From assembly GCA_965178125.1 (NCBI GenBank), contig OZ237735.1, positions 930,001 through 994,000 of the forward strand: a DNA stretch of 64,000 bases, given 5' to 3'. Shown here one piece after another: positions 15,001 through 30,000 of the stretch; within the stretch, counting starts at the first letter, position 1, and each line of letters starts with the position of its first letter. The stretch is from Bilabrum cf. latius (Eukaryota; Bigyra: Bicosoecida; Bigyra; Bicosoecida). Made by a program: the position numbers and the translations under genes. Below the pieces are notes generated by a model. It was not told where the DNA came from and did no database searches. It saw only the letters and a program-made list of their open reading frames with translations.

Positions 15001-18000
15001 ACGCCATCCGCCGACCGCACCGTCACCAGCCCGCTCGTGGCCTCGCTGGCGCCCACGCCAGATGCCACGGACACCAGCCCGCCCGTGCTCGACGTGTCCG
15101 TCGACTCACCGCCGAACACGTACACCGACCCGCCCACGCCCGATGACGCCTTCGAAGACGTCACTGACACAGACCCAGACGCGCCCAGCGAGGACTCGCC
15201 GGCCGACAGCACCAGCCATCCCACAGACCCGGACCCCACGTTCCCGGACTCCACCAACACATGACCGCTGCTGCCCACGTGCGCCGCGCCGCTACGCAGC
15301 ACCAGCCCGCCCGACGGGCCGCCGGAGCTCACGCCCGATCCCACCGTCACCGACCCAGACCCGGAGCTTGACGCAGACCCGGACTCCAGACTCACAGACC
15401 CAGACGACCCCTTCACGCCAGACCCAGACCCCACTGACACTGACCCGGACTCGCCCACAGTCGCAGACCCAGACCCCACTGACACTGACCCAGACGTGCC
15501 CGACCCTGCAAGCCCGCTGCCCACTGTCACGCTCCCGCTCAGACCCGCCGTGGACTTGCCAGATACCACCGACACCGTGCCCGACGCTCCGGCAGACCCC
15601 ACGCCATCCGCCGACCGCACCGTCACCAGCCCGCTCGTGGCCTCGCTGGCGCCCGCGCCAGATGCCACGGACACCAGCCCGCCCGTGCTCGACGTGTCCG
15701 TCGACTCACCGCCGAACACGTACACCGACCCGCCCACGCCCGATGACGCCTTCGAAGACGTCACTGACACAGACCCAGACGCGCCCAGCGAGGACTCGCC
15801 GGCCGACAGCACCAGCCATCCCACAGACCCGGACCCCACGTTCCCGGACTCCACCAACACATGACCGCTGCTGCCCACGTGCGCCGCGCCGCTACGCAGC
15901 ACCAGCCCGCCCGACGGGCCGCCGGAGCTCACGCCCGATCCCACCGTCACCGACCCAGACCCGGAGCTTGACGCAGACCCGGACTCCAGACTCACAGACC
16001 CAGACGACCCCTTCACGCCAGACCCAGATGACACAGACACAGACCCGGACTCGCCCACCGTCGCAGACCCAGACCCCACTGACACTGACCCAGACGTGCC
16101 CGACCCTGCAAGCCCGCTGCCCACTGTCACGCTCCCGCTCAGACCCGCCGTGGACTTGCCAGATACCACCGACACCGTGCCCGACGCTCCGTCAGACCCC
16201 ACGCCATCCGCCGACCGCACCGTCACCAGCCCGCTCGTGGCCTCGCTGGCGCCCACGCCAGATGCCACGGACACCAGCCCGCCCGTGCTCGACGTGTCCG
16301 TCGACTCACCGCCGAACACGTACACCGACCCGCCCACGCCCGATGACGCCTTCGAAGACGTCACTGACACAGACCCAGACGCGCCCAGCGAGGACTCGCC
16401 GGCCGACAGCACCAGCCATCCCACAGACCCGGACCCCACGTTCCCGGACTCCACCAACACATGGCCGCTGCTGCCCACGTGCGCCGCGCCGCTACGCAGC
16501 ACCAGCCCGCCCGACGGGCCGCCGGAGCTCACGCCCGATCCCACCGTCACCGACCCAGACCCGGAGCTTGACGCAGACCCGGACTCCAGACTCACAGACC
16601 CAGACGACCCCTTCACGCCAGACCCAGATGACACAGACACAGACCCGGACTCGCCCACCGTCGCAGACCCAGACCCCACTGACACTGACCCAGACGTGCC
16701 CGACCCTGCAAGCCCGCTGCCCACTGTCACGCTCCCGCTCAGACCCGCCGTGGACTTGCCAGATACCACCGACACCGTGCCCGACGCTCCGACAGACCCC
16801 ACGCCATCCGCCGACCGCACCGTCACCAGCCCGCTCGTGGCCTCGCTGGCGCCCACGCCAGATGCCACGGACACCAGCCCGCCCGTGCTCGACGTGTCCG
16901 TCGACTCACCGCCGAACACGTACACCGACCCGCCCACGCCCGATGACGCCTTCGAAGACGTCACTGACACAGACCCAGACGCGCCCAGCGAGGACTCGCC
17001 GGCCGACAGCACCAGCCATCCCACAGACCCGGACCCCACGTTCCCGGACTCCACCAACACATGGCCGCTGCTGCCCACGTGCGCCGCGCCGCTACGCAGC
17101 ACCAGCCCGCCCGACGGGCCGCCGGAGCTCACGCCCGATCCCACCGTCACCGACCCAGACCCGGAGCTTGACGCAGACCCGGACTCCAGACTCACAGACC
17201 CAGACGACCCCTTCACGCCAGACCCAGATGACACAGACACAGACCCGGACTCGCCCACCGTCGCAGACCCAGACCCCACTGACACTGACCCAGACGTGCC
17301 CGACCCTGCAAGCCCGCTGCCCACTGTCACGCTCCCGCTCAGACCCGCCGTGGACTTGCCAGATACTACCGACACCGTGCCCGACGCTCCGTCAGACCCC
17401 ACGCCATCCGCCGACCGCACCGTCACCAGCCCGCTCGTGGCCTCGCTGGCGCCCACGCCAGATGCCACGGACACCAGCCCGCCCGTGCTCGACGTGTCCG
17501 TCGACTCACCGCCGAACACGTACACCGACCCGCCCACGCCCGATGACGCCTTCGAAGACGTCACTGACACAGACCCAGACGCGCCCAGCGAGGACTCGCC
17601 GGCCGACAGCACCAGCCATCCCACAGACCCGGACCCCACGTTCCCGGACTCCACCAACACATGGCCGCTGCTGCCCACGTGCGCCGCGCCGCTACGCAGC
17701 ACCAGCCCGCCCGACGGGCCGCCGGAGCTCACGCCCGATCCCACCGTCACCGACCCAGACCCGGAGCTTGACGCAGACCCGGACTCCAGACTCACAGACC
17801 CAGACGACCCCTTCACGCCAGACCCAGATGACACAGACACAGACCCGGACTCGCCCACCGTCGCAGACCCAGACCCCACTGACACTGACCCAGACGTGCC
17901 CGACCCTGCAAGCCCGCTGCCCACTGTCACGCTCCCGCTCAGACCCGCCGTGGACTTGCCAGATACCACCGACACCGTGCCCGACGCTCCGTCAGACCCC

Positions 18001-21000
18001 ACGCCATCCGCCGACCGCACCGTCACCAGCCCGCTCGTGGCCTCGCTGGCGCCCACGCCAGATGCCACGGACACCAGCCCGCCCGTGCTCGACGTGTCCG
18101 CCGACTCACCGCCGAACACGTACACCGACCCGCCCACGCCCGATGACGCCTTCGAAGACGTCACTGACACAGACCCAGACGCGCCCAGCGAGGACTCGCC
18201 GGCCGACAGCACCAGCCATCCCACAGACCCGGACCCCACGTTCCCGGACTCCACCAACACATGGCCGCTGCTGCCCACGTGCGACGCGCCGCTACGCAGC
18301 ACCAGCCCGCCCGACGGGCCGCCGGAGCTCACGCCCGATCCCACCGTCACCGACCCAGACCCGGAGCTTGACGCAGACCCGGACTCCAGACTCACAGACC
18401 CAGACGACCCCTTCACGCCAGACCCAGATGACACAGACACAGACCCGGACTCGCCCACCGTCGCAGACCCAGACCCCACTGACACTGACCCAGACGTGCC
18501 CGACCCTGCAAGCCCGCTGCCCACTGTCACGCTCCCGCTCAGACCCGCCGTGGACTTGCCAGATACCACCGACACCGTGCCCGACGCTCCGACAGACCCC
18601 ACGCCATCCGCCGACCGCACCGTCACCAGCCCGCTCGTGGCCTCGCTGGCGCCCACGCCAGATGCCACGGACACCAGCCCGCCCGTGCTCGACGTGTCCG
18701 TCGACTCACCGCCGAGCACGTACACCGACCCGCCCACGCCCGATGACGCCTTCGAAGACGTCACTGACACAGACCCAGACGCGCCCAGCGAGGACTCGCC
18801 GGCCGACAGCACCAGCCATCCCACAGACCCGGACCCCACGTTCCCGGACTCCACCAACACATGGCCGCTGCTGCCCACGTGCGCCGCGCCGCTACGCAGC
18901 ACCAGCCCGCCCGACGGGCCGCCGGAGCTCACGCCCGATCCCACCGTCACCGACCCAGACCCGGAGCTTGACGCAGACCCGGACTCCAGACTCACAGACC
19001 CAGACGACCCCTTCACGCCAGACCCAGATGACACAGACACAGACCCGGACTCGCCCACCGTCGCAGACCCAGACCCCACTGACACTGACCCAGACGTGCC
19101 CGACCCTGCAAGCCCGCTGCCCACTGTCACGCTCCCGCTCAGACCCGCCGTGGACTTGCCAGATACCACCGACACCGTGCCCGACGCTCCGTCAGACCCC
19201 ACGCCATCCGCCGACCGCACCGTCACCAGCCCGCTCGTGGCCTCGCTGGCGCCCACGCCAGATGCCACGGACACCAGCCCGCCCGTGCTGGACGTGTCCG
19301 TCGACTCACCGCCGAACACGTACACCGACCCGCCCACGCCCGATGACGCCTTCGAAGACGTCACTGACACAGACCCAGACGCGCCCAGCGAGGACTCGCC
19401 GGCCGACAGCACCAGCCATCCCACAGACCCGGACCCCACGTTCCCGGACTCCACCAACACATGGCCGCTGCTGCCGACTGTACTTGACCCGGTGCCAACC
19501 CGCAGCGACCCAGACGACCCCGACCCCGCCAACCCAGTCAGCAGAGATCCTGACCCACTGCTGCCCACGTGCGCCGCGCCGCTACGCAGCACCAGCCCGC
19601 CCGACGGGCCGCCGGAGCTCACGCCCGATCCCACCGTCACCGACCCAGACCCGGAGCTTGACGCAGACCCGGACTCCAGACTCACAGACCCAGACGACCC
19701 CTTCACGCCAGACCCAGATGACACAGACACAGACCCGGACTCGCCCACCGTCGCAGACCCAGACCCCACTGACACTGACCCAGACGTGCCCGACCCTGCA
19801 AGCCCGCTGCCCACTGTCACGCTCCCGCTCAGACCCGCCGTGGACTTGCCAGATACCACCGACACCGTGCCCGACGCTCCGGCAGACCCCACGCCATCCG
19901 CCGACCGCACCGTCACCAGCCCGCTCGTGGCCTCGCTGGCGCCCACGCCAGATGCCACGGACACCAGCCCGCCCGTGCTCGACGTGTCCGTCGACTCACC
20001 GCCGAACACGTACACCGACCCGCCCACGCCCGATGACGCCTTCGAAGACGTCACTGACACAGACCCAGACGCGCCCAGCGAGGACTCGCCGGCCGACAGC
20101 ACCAGCCATCCCACAGACCCGGACCCCACGTTCCCGGACTCCACCAATACATGGCCGCTGCTGCCCACGTGCGCCGCGCCGCTACGCAGCACCAGCCCGC
20201 CCGACGGGCCGCCGGAGCTCACGCCCGATCCCACCGTCACCGACCCAGACCCGGAGCTTGACGCAGACCCGGACTCCAGACTCACAGACCCAGACGACCC
20301 CTTCACGCCAGACCCAGATGACACAGACACAGACCCGGACTCGCCCACCGTCGCAGACCCAGACCCCACTGACACTGACCCAGACGTGCCCGACCCTGCA
20401 AGCCCGCTGCCCACTGTCACGCTCCCGCTCAGACCCGCCGTGGACTTGCCAGATACCACCGACACCGTGCCCGACGCTCCGGCAGACCCCACGCCATCCG
20501 CCGACCGCACCGTCACCAGCCCGCTCGTGGCCTCGCTGGCGCCCACGCCAGATGCCACGGACACCAGCCCGCCCGTGCTGGACGTGTCCGTCGACTCACC
20601 GCCGAACACGTACACCGACCCGCCCACGCCCGATGACGCCTTCGAAGACGTCACTGACACAGACCCAGACGCGCCCAGCGAGGACTCGCCGGCCGACAGC
20701 ACCAGCCATCCCACAGACCCGGACCCCACGTTCCCGGACTCCACCAACACATGGCCGCTGCTGCCCACGTGCGCCGCGCCGCTACGCAGCACCAGCCCGC
20801 CCGACGGGCCGCCGGAGCTCACGCCCGATCCCACCGTCACCGACCCAGACCCGGAGCTTGACGCAGACCCGGACTCCAGACTCACAGACCCAGACGACCC
20901 CTTCACGCCAGACCCAGATGACACAGACACAGACCCGGACTCGCCCACCGTCGCAGACCCAGACCCCACTGACACTGACCCAGACGTGCCCGACCCTGCA

Positions 21001-24000
21001 AGCCCGCTGCCCACTGTCACGCTCCCGCTCAGACCCGCCGTGGACTTGCCAGATACCACCGACACCGTGCCCGACGCTCCGGCAGACCCCACGCCATCCG
21101 CCGACCGCACCGTCACCAAGCCGCTCGTGGCCTCGCTGGCGCCCACGCCAGATGCCACGGACACCAGCCCGCCCGTGCTCGACGCGTCCGTCGACTCACC
21201 GCCGAGCACGTACACCGACCCGCCCACGCCCGATGACGCCTTCGAAGACGTCACTGACACAGACCCAGACGCGCCCAGCGAGGACTCGCCGGCCGACAGC
21301 ACCAGCCATCCCACAGACCCGGACCCCACGTTCCCGGACTCCACCAACACATGACCGCTGCTGCCCACGTGCGCCGCGCCGCTACGCAGCACCAGCCCGC
21401 CCGACGGGCCGCCGGAGCTCACGCCCGATCCCACCGTCACCGACCCAGACCCGGAGCTTGACGCAGACCCGGACTCCAGACTCACAGACCCAGACGACCC
21501 CTTCACGCCAGACCCAGATGACACAGACACAGACCCGGACTCGCCCACCGTCGCAGACCCAGACCCCACTGACACTGACCCAGACGTGCCCGACCCTGCA
21601 AGCCCGCTGCCCACTGTCACGCTCCCGCTCAGACCCGCCGTGGACTTGCCAGATACCACCGACACCGTGCCCGACGCTCCGTCAGACCCCACGCCATCCG
21701 CCGACCGCACCGTCACCAGCCCGCTCGTGGCCTCGCTGGCGCCCACGCCAGATGCCACGGACACCAGCCCGCCCGTGCTCGACGTGTCCGTCGACTCACC
21801 GCCGAACACGTACACCGACCCGCCCACGCCCGATGACGCCTTCGAAGACGTCACTGACACAGACCCAGACGCGCCCAGCGAGGACTCGCCGGCCGACAGC
21901 ACCAGCCATCCCACAGACCCGGACCCCACGTTCCCGGACTCCACCAACACATGGCCGCTGCTGCCCACGTGCGCCGCGCCGCTACGCAGCACCAGCCCGC
22001 CCGACGGGCCGCCGGAGCTCACGCCCGATCCCACCGTCACCGACCCAGACCCGGAGCTTGACGCAGACCCGGACTCCAGACTCACAGACCCAGACGACCC
22101 CTTCACGCCAGACCCAGATGACACAGACACAGACCCGGACTCGCCCACCGTCGCAGACCCAGACCCCACTGACACTGACCCAGACGTGCCCGACCCTGCA
22201 AGCCCGCTGCCCACTGTCACGCTCCCGCTCAGACCCGCCGTGGACTTGCCAGATACCACCGACACCGTGCCCGACGCTCCGGCAGACCCCACGCCATCCG
22301 CCGACCGCACCGTCACCAGCCCGCTCGTGGCCTCGCTGGCGCCCACGCCAGATGCCACGGACACCAGCCCGCCCGTGCTCGACGTGTCCGTCGACTCACC
22401 GCCGAACACGTACACCGACCCGCCCACGCCCGATGACGCCTTCGAAGACGTCACTGACACAGACCCAGACGCGCCCAGCGAGGACTCGCCGGCCGACAGC
22501 ACCAGCCATCCCACAGACCCGGACCCCACGTTCCCGGACTCCACCAACACATGGCCGCTGCTGCCCACGTGCGCCGCGCCGCTACGCAGCACCAGCCCGC
22601 CCGACGGGCCGCCGGAGCTCACGCCCGATCCCACCGTCACCGACCCAGACCCGGAGCTTGACGCAGACCCGGACTCCAGACTCACAGACCCAGACGACCC
22701 CTTCACGCCAGACCCAGATGACACAGACACAGACCCGGACTCGCCCACCGTCGCAGACCCAGACCCCACTGACACTGACCCAGACGTGCCCGACCCTGCA
22801 AGCCCGCTGCCCACTGTCACGCTCCCGCTCAGACCCGCCGTGGACTTGCCAGATACCACCGACACCGTGCCCGACGCTCCGTCAGACCCCACGCCATCCG
22901 CCGACCGCACCGTCACCAGCCCGCTCGTGGCCTCGCTGGCGCCCACGCCAGATGCCACGGACACCAGCCCGCCCGTGCTCGACGTGTCCGTCGACTCACC
23001 GCCGAGCACGTACACCGACCCGCCCACGCCCGATGACGCCTTCGAAGACGTCACTGACACAGACCCAGACGCGCCCAGCGAGGACTCGCCGGCCGACAGC
23101 ACCAGCCATCCCACAGACCCGGACCCCACGTTCCCGGACTCCACCAATACATGGCCGCTGCTGCCCACGTGCGCCGCGCCGCTACGCAGCACCAGCCCGC
23201 CCGACGGGCCGCCGGAGCTCACGCCCGATCCCACCGTCACCGACCCAGACCCGGAGCTTGACGCAGACCCGGACTCCAGACTCACAGACCCAGACGACCC
23301 CTTCACGCCAGACCCAGATGACACAGACACAGACCCGGACTCGCCCACCGTCGCAGACCCAGACCCCACTGACACTGACCCAGACGTGCCCGACCCTGCA
23401 AGCCCGCTGCCCACTGTCACGCTCCCGCTCAGACCCGCCGTGGACTTGCCAGATACCACCGACACCGTGCCCGACGCTCCGGCAGACCCCACGCCATCCG
23501 CCGACCGCACCGTCACCAGCCCGCTCGTGGCCTCGCTGGCGCCCACGCCAGATGCCACGGACACCAGCCCGCCCGTGCTCGACGCGTCCGTCGACTCACC
23601 GCCGAGCACGTACACCGACCCGCCCACGCCCGATGACGCCTTCGAAGACGTCACTGACACAGACCCAGACGCGCCCAGCGAGGACTCGCCGGCCGACAGC
23701 ACCAGCCATCCCACAGACCCGGACCCCACGTTCCCGGACTCCACCAACACATGACCGCTGCTGCCCACGTGCGCCGCGCCGCTACGCAGCACCAGCCCGC
23801 CCGACGGGCCGCCGGAGCTCACGCCCGATCCCACCGTCACCGACCCAGACCCGGAGCTTGACGCAGACCCGGACTCCAGACTCACAGACCCAGACGACCC
23901 CTTCACGCCAGACCCAGATGACACAGACACAGACCCGGACTCGCCCACCGTCGCAGACCCAGACCCCACTGACACTGACCCAGACGTGCCCGACCCTGCA

Positions 24001-27000
24001 AGCCCGCTGCCCACTGTCACGCTCCCGCTCAGACCCGCCGTGGACTTGCCAGATACCACCGACACCGTGCCCGACGCTCCGTCAGACCCCACGCCATCCG
24101 CCGACCGCACCGTCACCAGCCCGCTCGTGGCCTCGCTGGCGCCCGCGCCAGATGCCACGGACACCAGCCCGCCCGTGCTCGACGTGTCCGTCGACTCACC
24201 GCCGAACACGTACACCGACCCGCCCACGCCCGATGACGCCTTCGAAGACGTCACTGACACAGACCCAGACGCGCCCAGCGAGGACTCGCCGGCCGACAGC
24301 ACCAGCCATCCCACAGACCCGGACCCCACGTTCCCGGACTCCACCAACACATGGCCGCTGCTGCCCACGTGCGCCGCGCCGCTACGCAGCACCAGCCCGC
24401 CCGACGGGCCGCCGGAGCTCACGCCCGATCCCACCGTCACCGACCCAGACCCGGAGCTTGACGCAGACCCGGACTCCAGACTCACAGACCCAGACGACCC
24501 CTTCACGCCAGACCCAGATGACACAGACACAGACCCGGACTCGCCCACCGTCGCAGACCCAGACCCCACTGACACTGACCCAGACGTGCCCGACCCTGCA
24601 AGCCCGCTGCCCACTGTCACGCTCCCGCTCAGACCCGCCGTGGACTTGCCAGATACCACCGACACCGTGCCCGACGCTCCGGCAGACCCCACGCCATCCG
24701 CCGACCGCACCGTCACCAGCCCGCTCGTGGCCTCGCTGGCGCCCGCGCCAGATGCCACGGACACCAGCCCGCCCGTGCTCGACGTGTCCGTCGACTCACC
24801 GCCGAACACGTACACCGACCCGCCCACGCCCGATGACGCCTTCGAAGACGTCACTGACACAGACCCAGACGCGCCCAGCGAGGACTCGCCGGCCGACAGC
24901 ACCAGCCATCCCACAGACCCGGACCCCACGTTCCCGGACTCCACCAACACATGACCGCTGCTGCCCACGTGCGCCGCGCCGCTACGCAGCACCAGCCCGC
25001 CCGACGGGCCACCGGAGCTCACGCCCGATCCCACCGTCACCGACCCAGACCCGGAGCTTGACGCAGACCCGGACTCCAGACTCACAGACCCAGACGACCC
25101 CTTCACGCCAGACCCAGATGACACAGACACAGACCCGGACTCGCCCACCGTCGCAGACCCAGACCCCACTGACACTGACCCAGACGTGCCCGACCCTGCA
25201 AGCCCGCTGCCCACTGTCACGCTCCCGCTCAGACCCGCCGTGGACTTGCCAGATACCACCGACACCGTGCCCGACGCTCCGTCAGACCCCACGCCATCCG
25301 CCGACCGCACCGTCACCAGCCCGCTCGTGGCCTCGCTGGCGCCCACGCCAGATGCCACGGACACCAGCCCGCCCGTGCTCGACGTGTCCGTCGACTCACC
25401 GCCGAACACGTACACCGACCCGCCCACGCCCGATGACGCCTTCGAAGACGTCACTGACACAGACCCAGACGCGCCCAGCGAGGACTCGCCGGCCGACAGC
25501 ACCAGCCATCCCACAGACCCGGACCCCACGTTCCCGGACTCCACCAACACATGACCGCTGCTGCCCACGTGCGCCGCGCCGCTACGCAGCACCAGCCCGC
25601 CCGACGGGCCGCCGGAGCTCACGCCCGATCCCACCGTCACCGACCCAGACCCGGAGCTTGACGCAGACCCGGACTCCAGACTCACAGACCCAGACGACCC
25701 CTTCACGCCAGACCCAGATGACACAGACACAGACCCGGACTCGCCCACCGTCGCAGACCCAGACCCCACTGACACTGACCCAGACGTGCCCGACCCTGCA
25801 AGCCCGCTGCCCACTGTCACGCTCCCGCTCAGACCCGCCGTGGACTTGCCAGATACCACCGACACCGTGCCCGACGCTCCGGCAGACCCCACGCCATCCG
25901 CCGACCGCACCGTCACCAGCCCGCTCGTGGCCTCGCTGGCGCCCACGCCAGATGCCACGGACACCAGCCCGCCCGTGCTCGACGTGTCCGTCGACTCACC
26001 GCCGAGCACGTACACCGACCCGCCCACGCCCGATGACGCCTTCGAAGACGTCACTGACACAGACCCAGACGCGCCCAGCGAGGACTCGCCGGCCGACAGC
26101 ACCAGCCATCCCACAGACCCGGACCCCACGTTCCCGGACTCCACCAACACATGACCGCTGCTGCCCACGTGCGCCGCGCCGCTACGCAGCACCAGCCCGC
26201 CCGACGGGCCGCCGGAGCTCACGCCCGATCCCACCGTCACCGACCCAGACCCGGAGCTTGACGCAGACCCGGACTCCAGACTCACAGACCCAGACGACCC
26301 CTTCACGCCAGACCCAGATGACACAGACACAGACCCGGACTCGCCCACCGTCGCAGACCCAGACCCCACTGACACTGACCCAGACGTGCCCGACCCTGCA
26401 AGCCCGCTGCCCACTGTCACGCTCCCGCTCAGACCCGCCGTGGACTTGCCAGATACCACCGACACCGTGCCCGACGCTCCGTCAGACCCCACGCCATCCG
26501 CCGACCGCACCGTCACCAGCCCGCTCGTGGCCTCGCTGGCGCCCACGCCAGATGCCACGGACACCAGCCCGCCCGTGCTCGACGCGTCCGTCGACTCACC
26601 GCCGAACACGTACACCGACCCGCCCACGCCCGATGACGCCTTCGAAGACGTCACTGACACAGACCCAGACGCGCCCAGCGAGGACTCGCCGGCCGACAGC
26701 ACCAGCCATCCCACAGACCCGGACCCCACGTTCCCGGACTCCACCAACACATGGCCGCTGCTGCCCACGTGCGCCGCGCCGCTACGCAGCACCAGCCCGC
26801 CCGACGGGCCGCCGGAGCTCACGCCCGATCCCACCGTCACCGACCCAGACCCGGAGCTTGACGCAGACCCGGACTCCAGACTCACAGACCCAGACGACCC
26901 CTTCACGCCAGACCCAGATGACACAGACACAGACCCGGACTCGCCCACCGTCGCAGACCCAGACCCCACTGACACTGACCCAGACGTGCCCGACCCTGCA

Positions 27001-30000
27001 AGCCCGCTGCCCACTGTCACGCTCCCGCTCAGACCCGCCGTGGACTTGCCAGATACCACCGACACCGTGCCCGACGCTCCGGCAGACCCCACGCCATCCG
27101 CCGACCGCACCGTCACCAGCCCGCTCGTGGCCTCGCTGGCGCCCACGCCAGATGCCACGGACACCAGCCCGCCCGTGCTCGACGCGTCCGTCGACTCACC
27201 GCCGAGCACGTACACCGACCCGCCCACGCCCGATGACGCCTTCGAAGACGTCACTGACACAGACCCAGACGCGCCCAGCGAGGACTCGCCGGCCGACAGC
27301 ACCAGCCATCCCACAGACCCGGACCCCACGTTCCCGGACTCCACCAACACATGACCGCTGCTGCCCACGTGCGCCGCGCCGCTACGCAGCACCAGCCCGC
27401 CCGACGGGCCGCCGGAGCTCACGCCCGATCCCACCGTCACCGACCCAGACCCGGAGCTTGACGCAGACCCGGACTCCAGACTCACAGACCCAGACGACCC
27501 CTTCACGCCAGACCCAGATGACACAGACACAGACCCGGACTCGCCCACCGTCGCAGACCCAGACCCCACTGACACTGACCCAGACGTGCCCGACCCTGCA
27601 AGCCCGCTGCCCACTGTCACGCTCCCGCTCAGACCCGCCGTGGACTTGCCAGATACCACCGACACCGTGCCCGACGCTCCGGCAGACCCCACGCCATCCG
27701 CCGACCGCACCGTCACCAGCCCGCTCGTGGCCTCGCTGGCGCCCGCGCCAGATGCCACGGACACCAGCCCGCCCGTGCTCGACGTGTCCGTCGACTCACC
27801 GCCGAACACGTACACCGACCCGCCCACGCCCGATGACGCCTTCGAAGACGTCACTGACACAGACCCAGACGCGCCCAGCGAGGACTCGCCGGCCGACAGC
27901 ACCAGCCATCCCACAGACCCGGACCCCACGTTCCCGGACTCCACCAACACATGACCGCTGCTGCCCACGTGCGCCGCGCCGCTACGCAGCACCAGCCCGC
28001 CCGACGGGCCACCGGAGCTCACGCCCGATCCCACCGTCACCGACCCAGACCCGGAGCTTGACGCAGACCCGGACTCCAGACTCACAGACCCAGACGACCC
28101 CTTCACGCCAGACCCAGATGACACAGACACAGACCCGGACTCGCCCACCGTCGCAGACCCAGACCCCACTGACACTGACCCAGACGTGCCCGACCCTGCA
28201 AGCCCGCTGCCCACTGTCACGCTCCCGCTCAGACCCGCCGTGGACTTGCCAGATACCACCGACACCGTGCCCGACGCTCCGGCAGACCCCACGCCATCCG
28301 CCGACCGCACCGTCACCAGCCCGCTCGTGGCCTCGCTGGCGCCCGCGCCAGATGCCACGGACACCAGCCCGCCCGTGCTCGACGTGTCCGTCGACTCACC
28401 GCCGAGCACGTACACCGACCCGCCCACGCCCGATGACGCCTTCGAAGACGTCACTGACACAGACCCAGACGCGCCCAGCGAGGACTCGCCGGCCGATAGC
28501 ACCAGCCATCCCACAGACCCGGACCCCACGTTCCCGGACTCCACCAACACATGGCCGCTGCTGCCCACGTGCGCCGCGCCGCTACGCAGCACCAGCCCGC
28601 CCGACGGGCCGCCGGAGCTCACGCCCGATCCCACCGTCACCGACCCAGACCCGGAGCTTGACGCAGACCCGGACTCCAGACTCACAGACCCAGACGACCC
28701 CTTCACGCCAGACCCAGATGACACAGACACAGACCCGGACTCGCCCACCGTCGCAGACCCAGACCCCACTGACACTGACCCAGACGTGCCCGACCCTGCA
28801 AGCCCGCTGCCCACTGTCACGCTCCCGCTCAGACCCGCCGTGGACTTGCCAGATACCACCGACACCGTGCCCGACGCTCCGGCAGACCCCACGCCATCCG
28901 CCGACCGCACCGTCACCAGCCCGCTCGTGGCCTCGCTGGCGCCCACGCCAGATGCCACGGACACCAGCCCGCCCGTGCTCGACGCGTCCGTCGACTCACC
29001 GCCGAACACGTACACCGACCCGCCCACGCCCGATGACGCCTTCGAAGACGTCACTGACACAGACCCAGACGCGCCCAGCGAGGACTCGCCGGCCGACAGC
29101 ACCAGCCATCCCACAGACCCGGACCCCACGTTCCCGGACTCCACCAACACATGGCCGCTGCTGCCCACGTGCGCCGCGCCGCTACGCAGCACCAGCCCGC
29201 CCGACGGGCCGCCGGAGCTCACGCCCGATCCCACCGTCACCGACCCAGACCCGGAGCTTGACGCAGACCCGGACTCCAGACTCACAGACCCAGACGACCC
29301 CTTCACGCCAGACCCAGATGACACAGACACAGACCCGGACTCGCCCACCGTCGCAGACCCAGACCCCACTGACACTGACCCAGACGTGCCCGACCCTGCA
29401 AGCCCGCTGCCCACTGTCACGCTCCCGCTCAGACCCGCCGTGGACTTGCCAGATACCACCGACACCGTGCCCGACGCTCCGGCAGACCCCACGCCATCCG
29501 CCGACCGCACCGTCACCAGCCCGCTCGTGGCCTCGCTGGCGCCCACGCCAGATGCCACGGACACCAGCCCGCCCGTGCTCGACGTGTCCGTCGACTCACC
29601 GCCGAGCACGTACACCGACCCGCCCACGCCCGATGACGCCTTCGAAGACGTCACTGACACAGATCCAGACGCGCCCAGCGAGGACTCGCCGGCCGACAGC
29701 ACCAGCCATCCCACAGACCCGGACCCCACGTTCCCGGACTCCACCAACACATGGCCGCTGCTGCCCACGTGCGCCGCGCCGCTACGCAGCACCAGCCCGC
29801 CCGACGGGCCGCCGGAGCTCACGCCCGATCCCACCGTCACCGACCCAGACCCGGAGCTTGACGCAGACCCGGACTCCAGACTCACAGACCCAGACGACCC
29901 CTTCACGCCAGACCCAGATGACACAGACACAGACCCGGACTCGCCCACCGTCGCAGACCCAGACCCCACTGACACTGACCCAGACGTGCCCGACCCTGCA

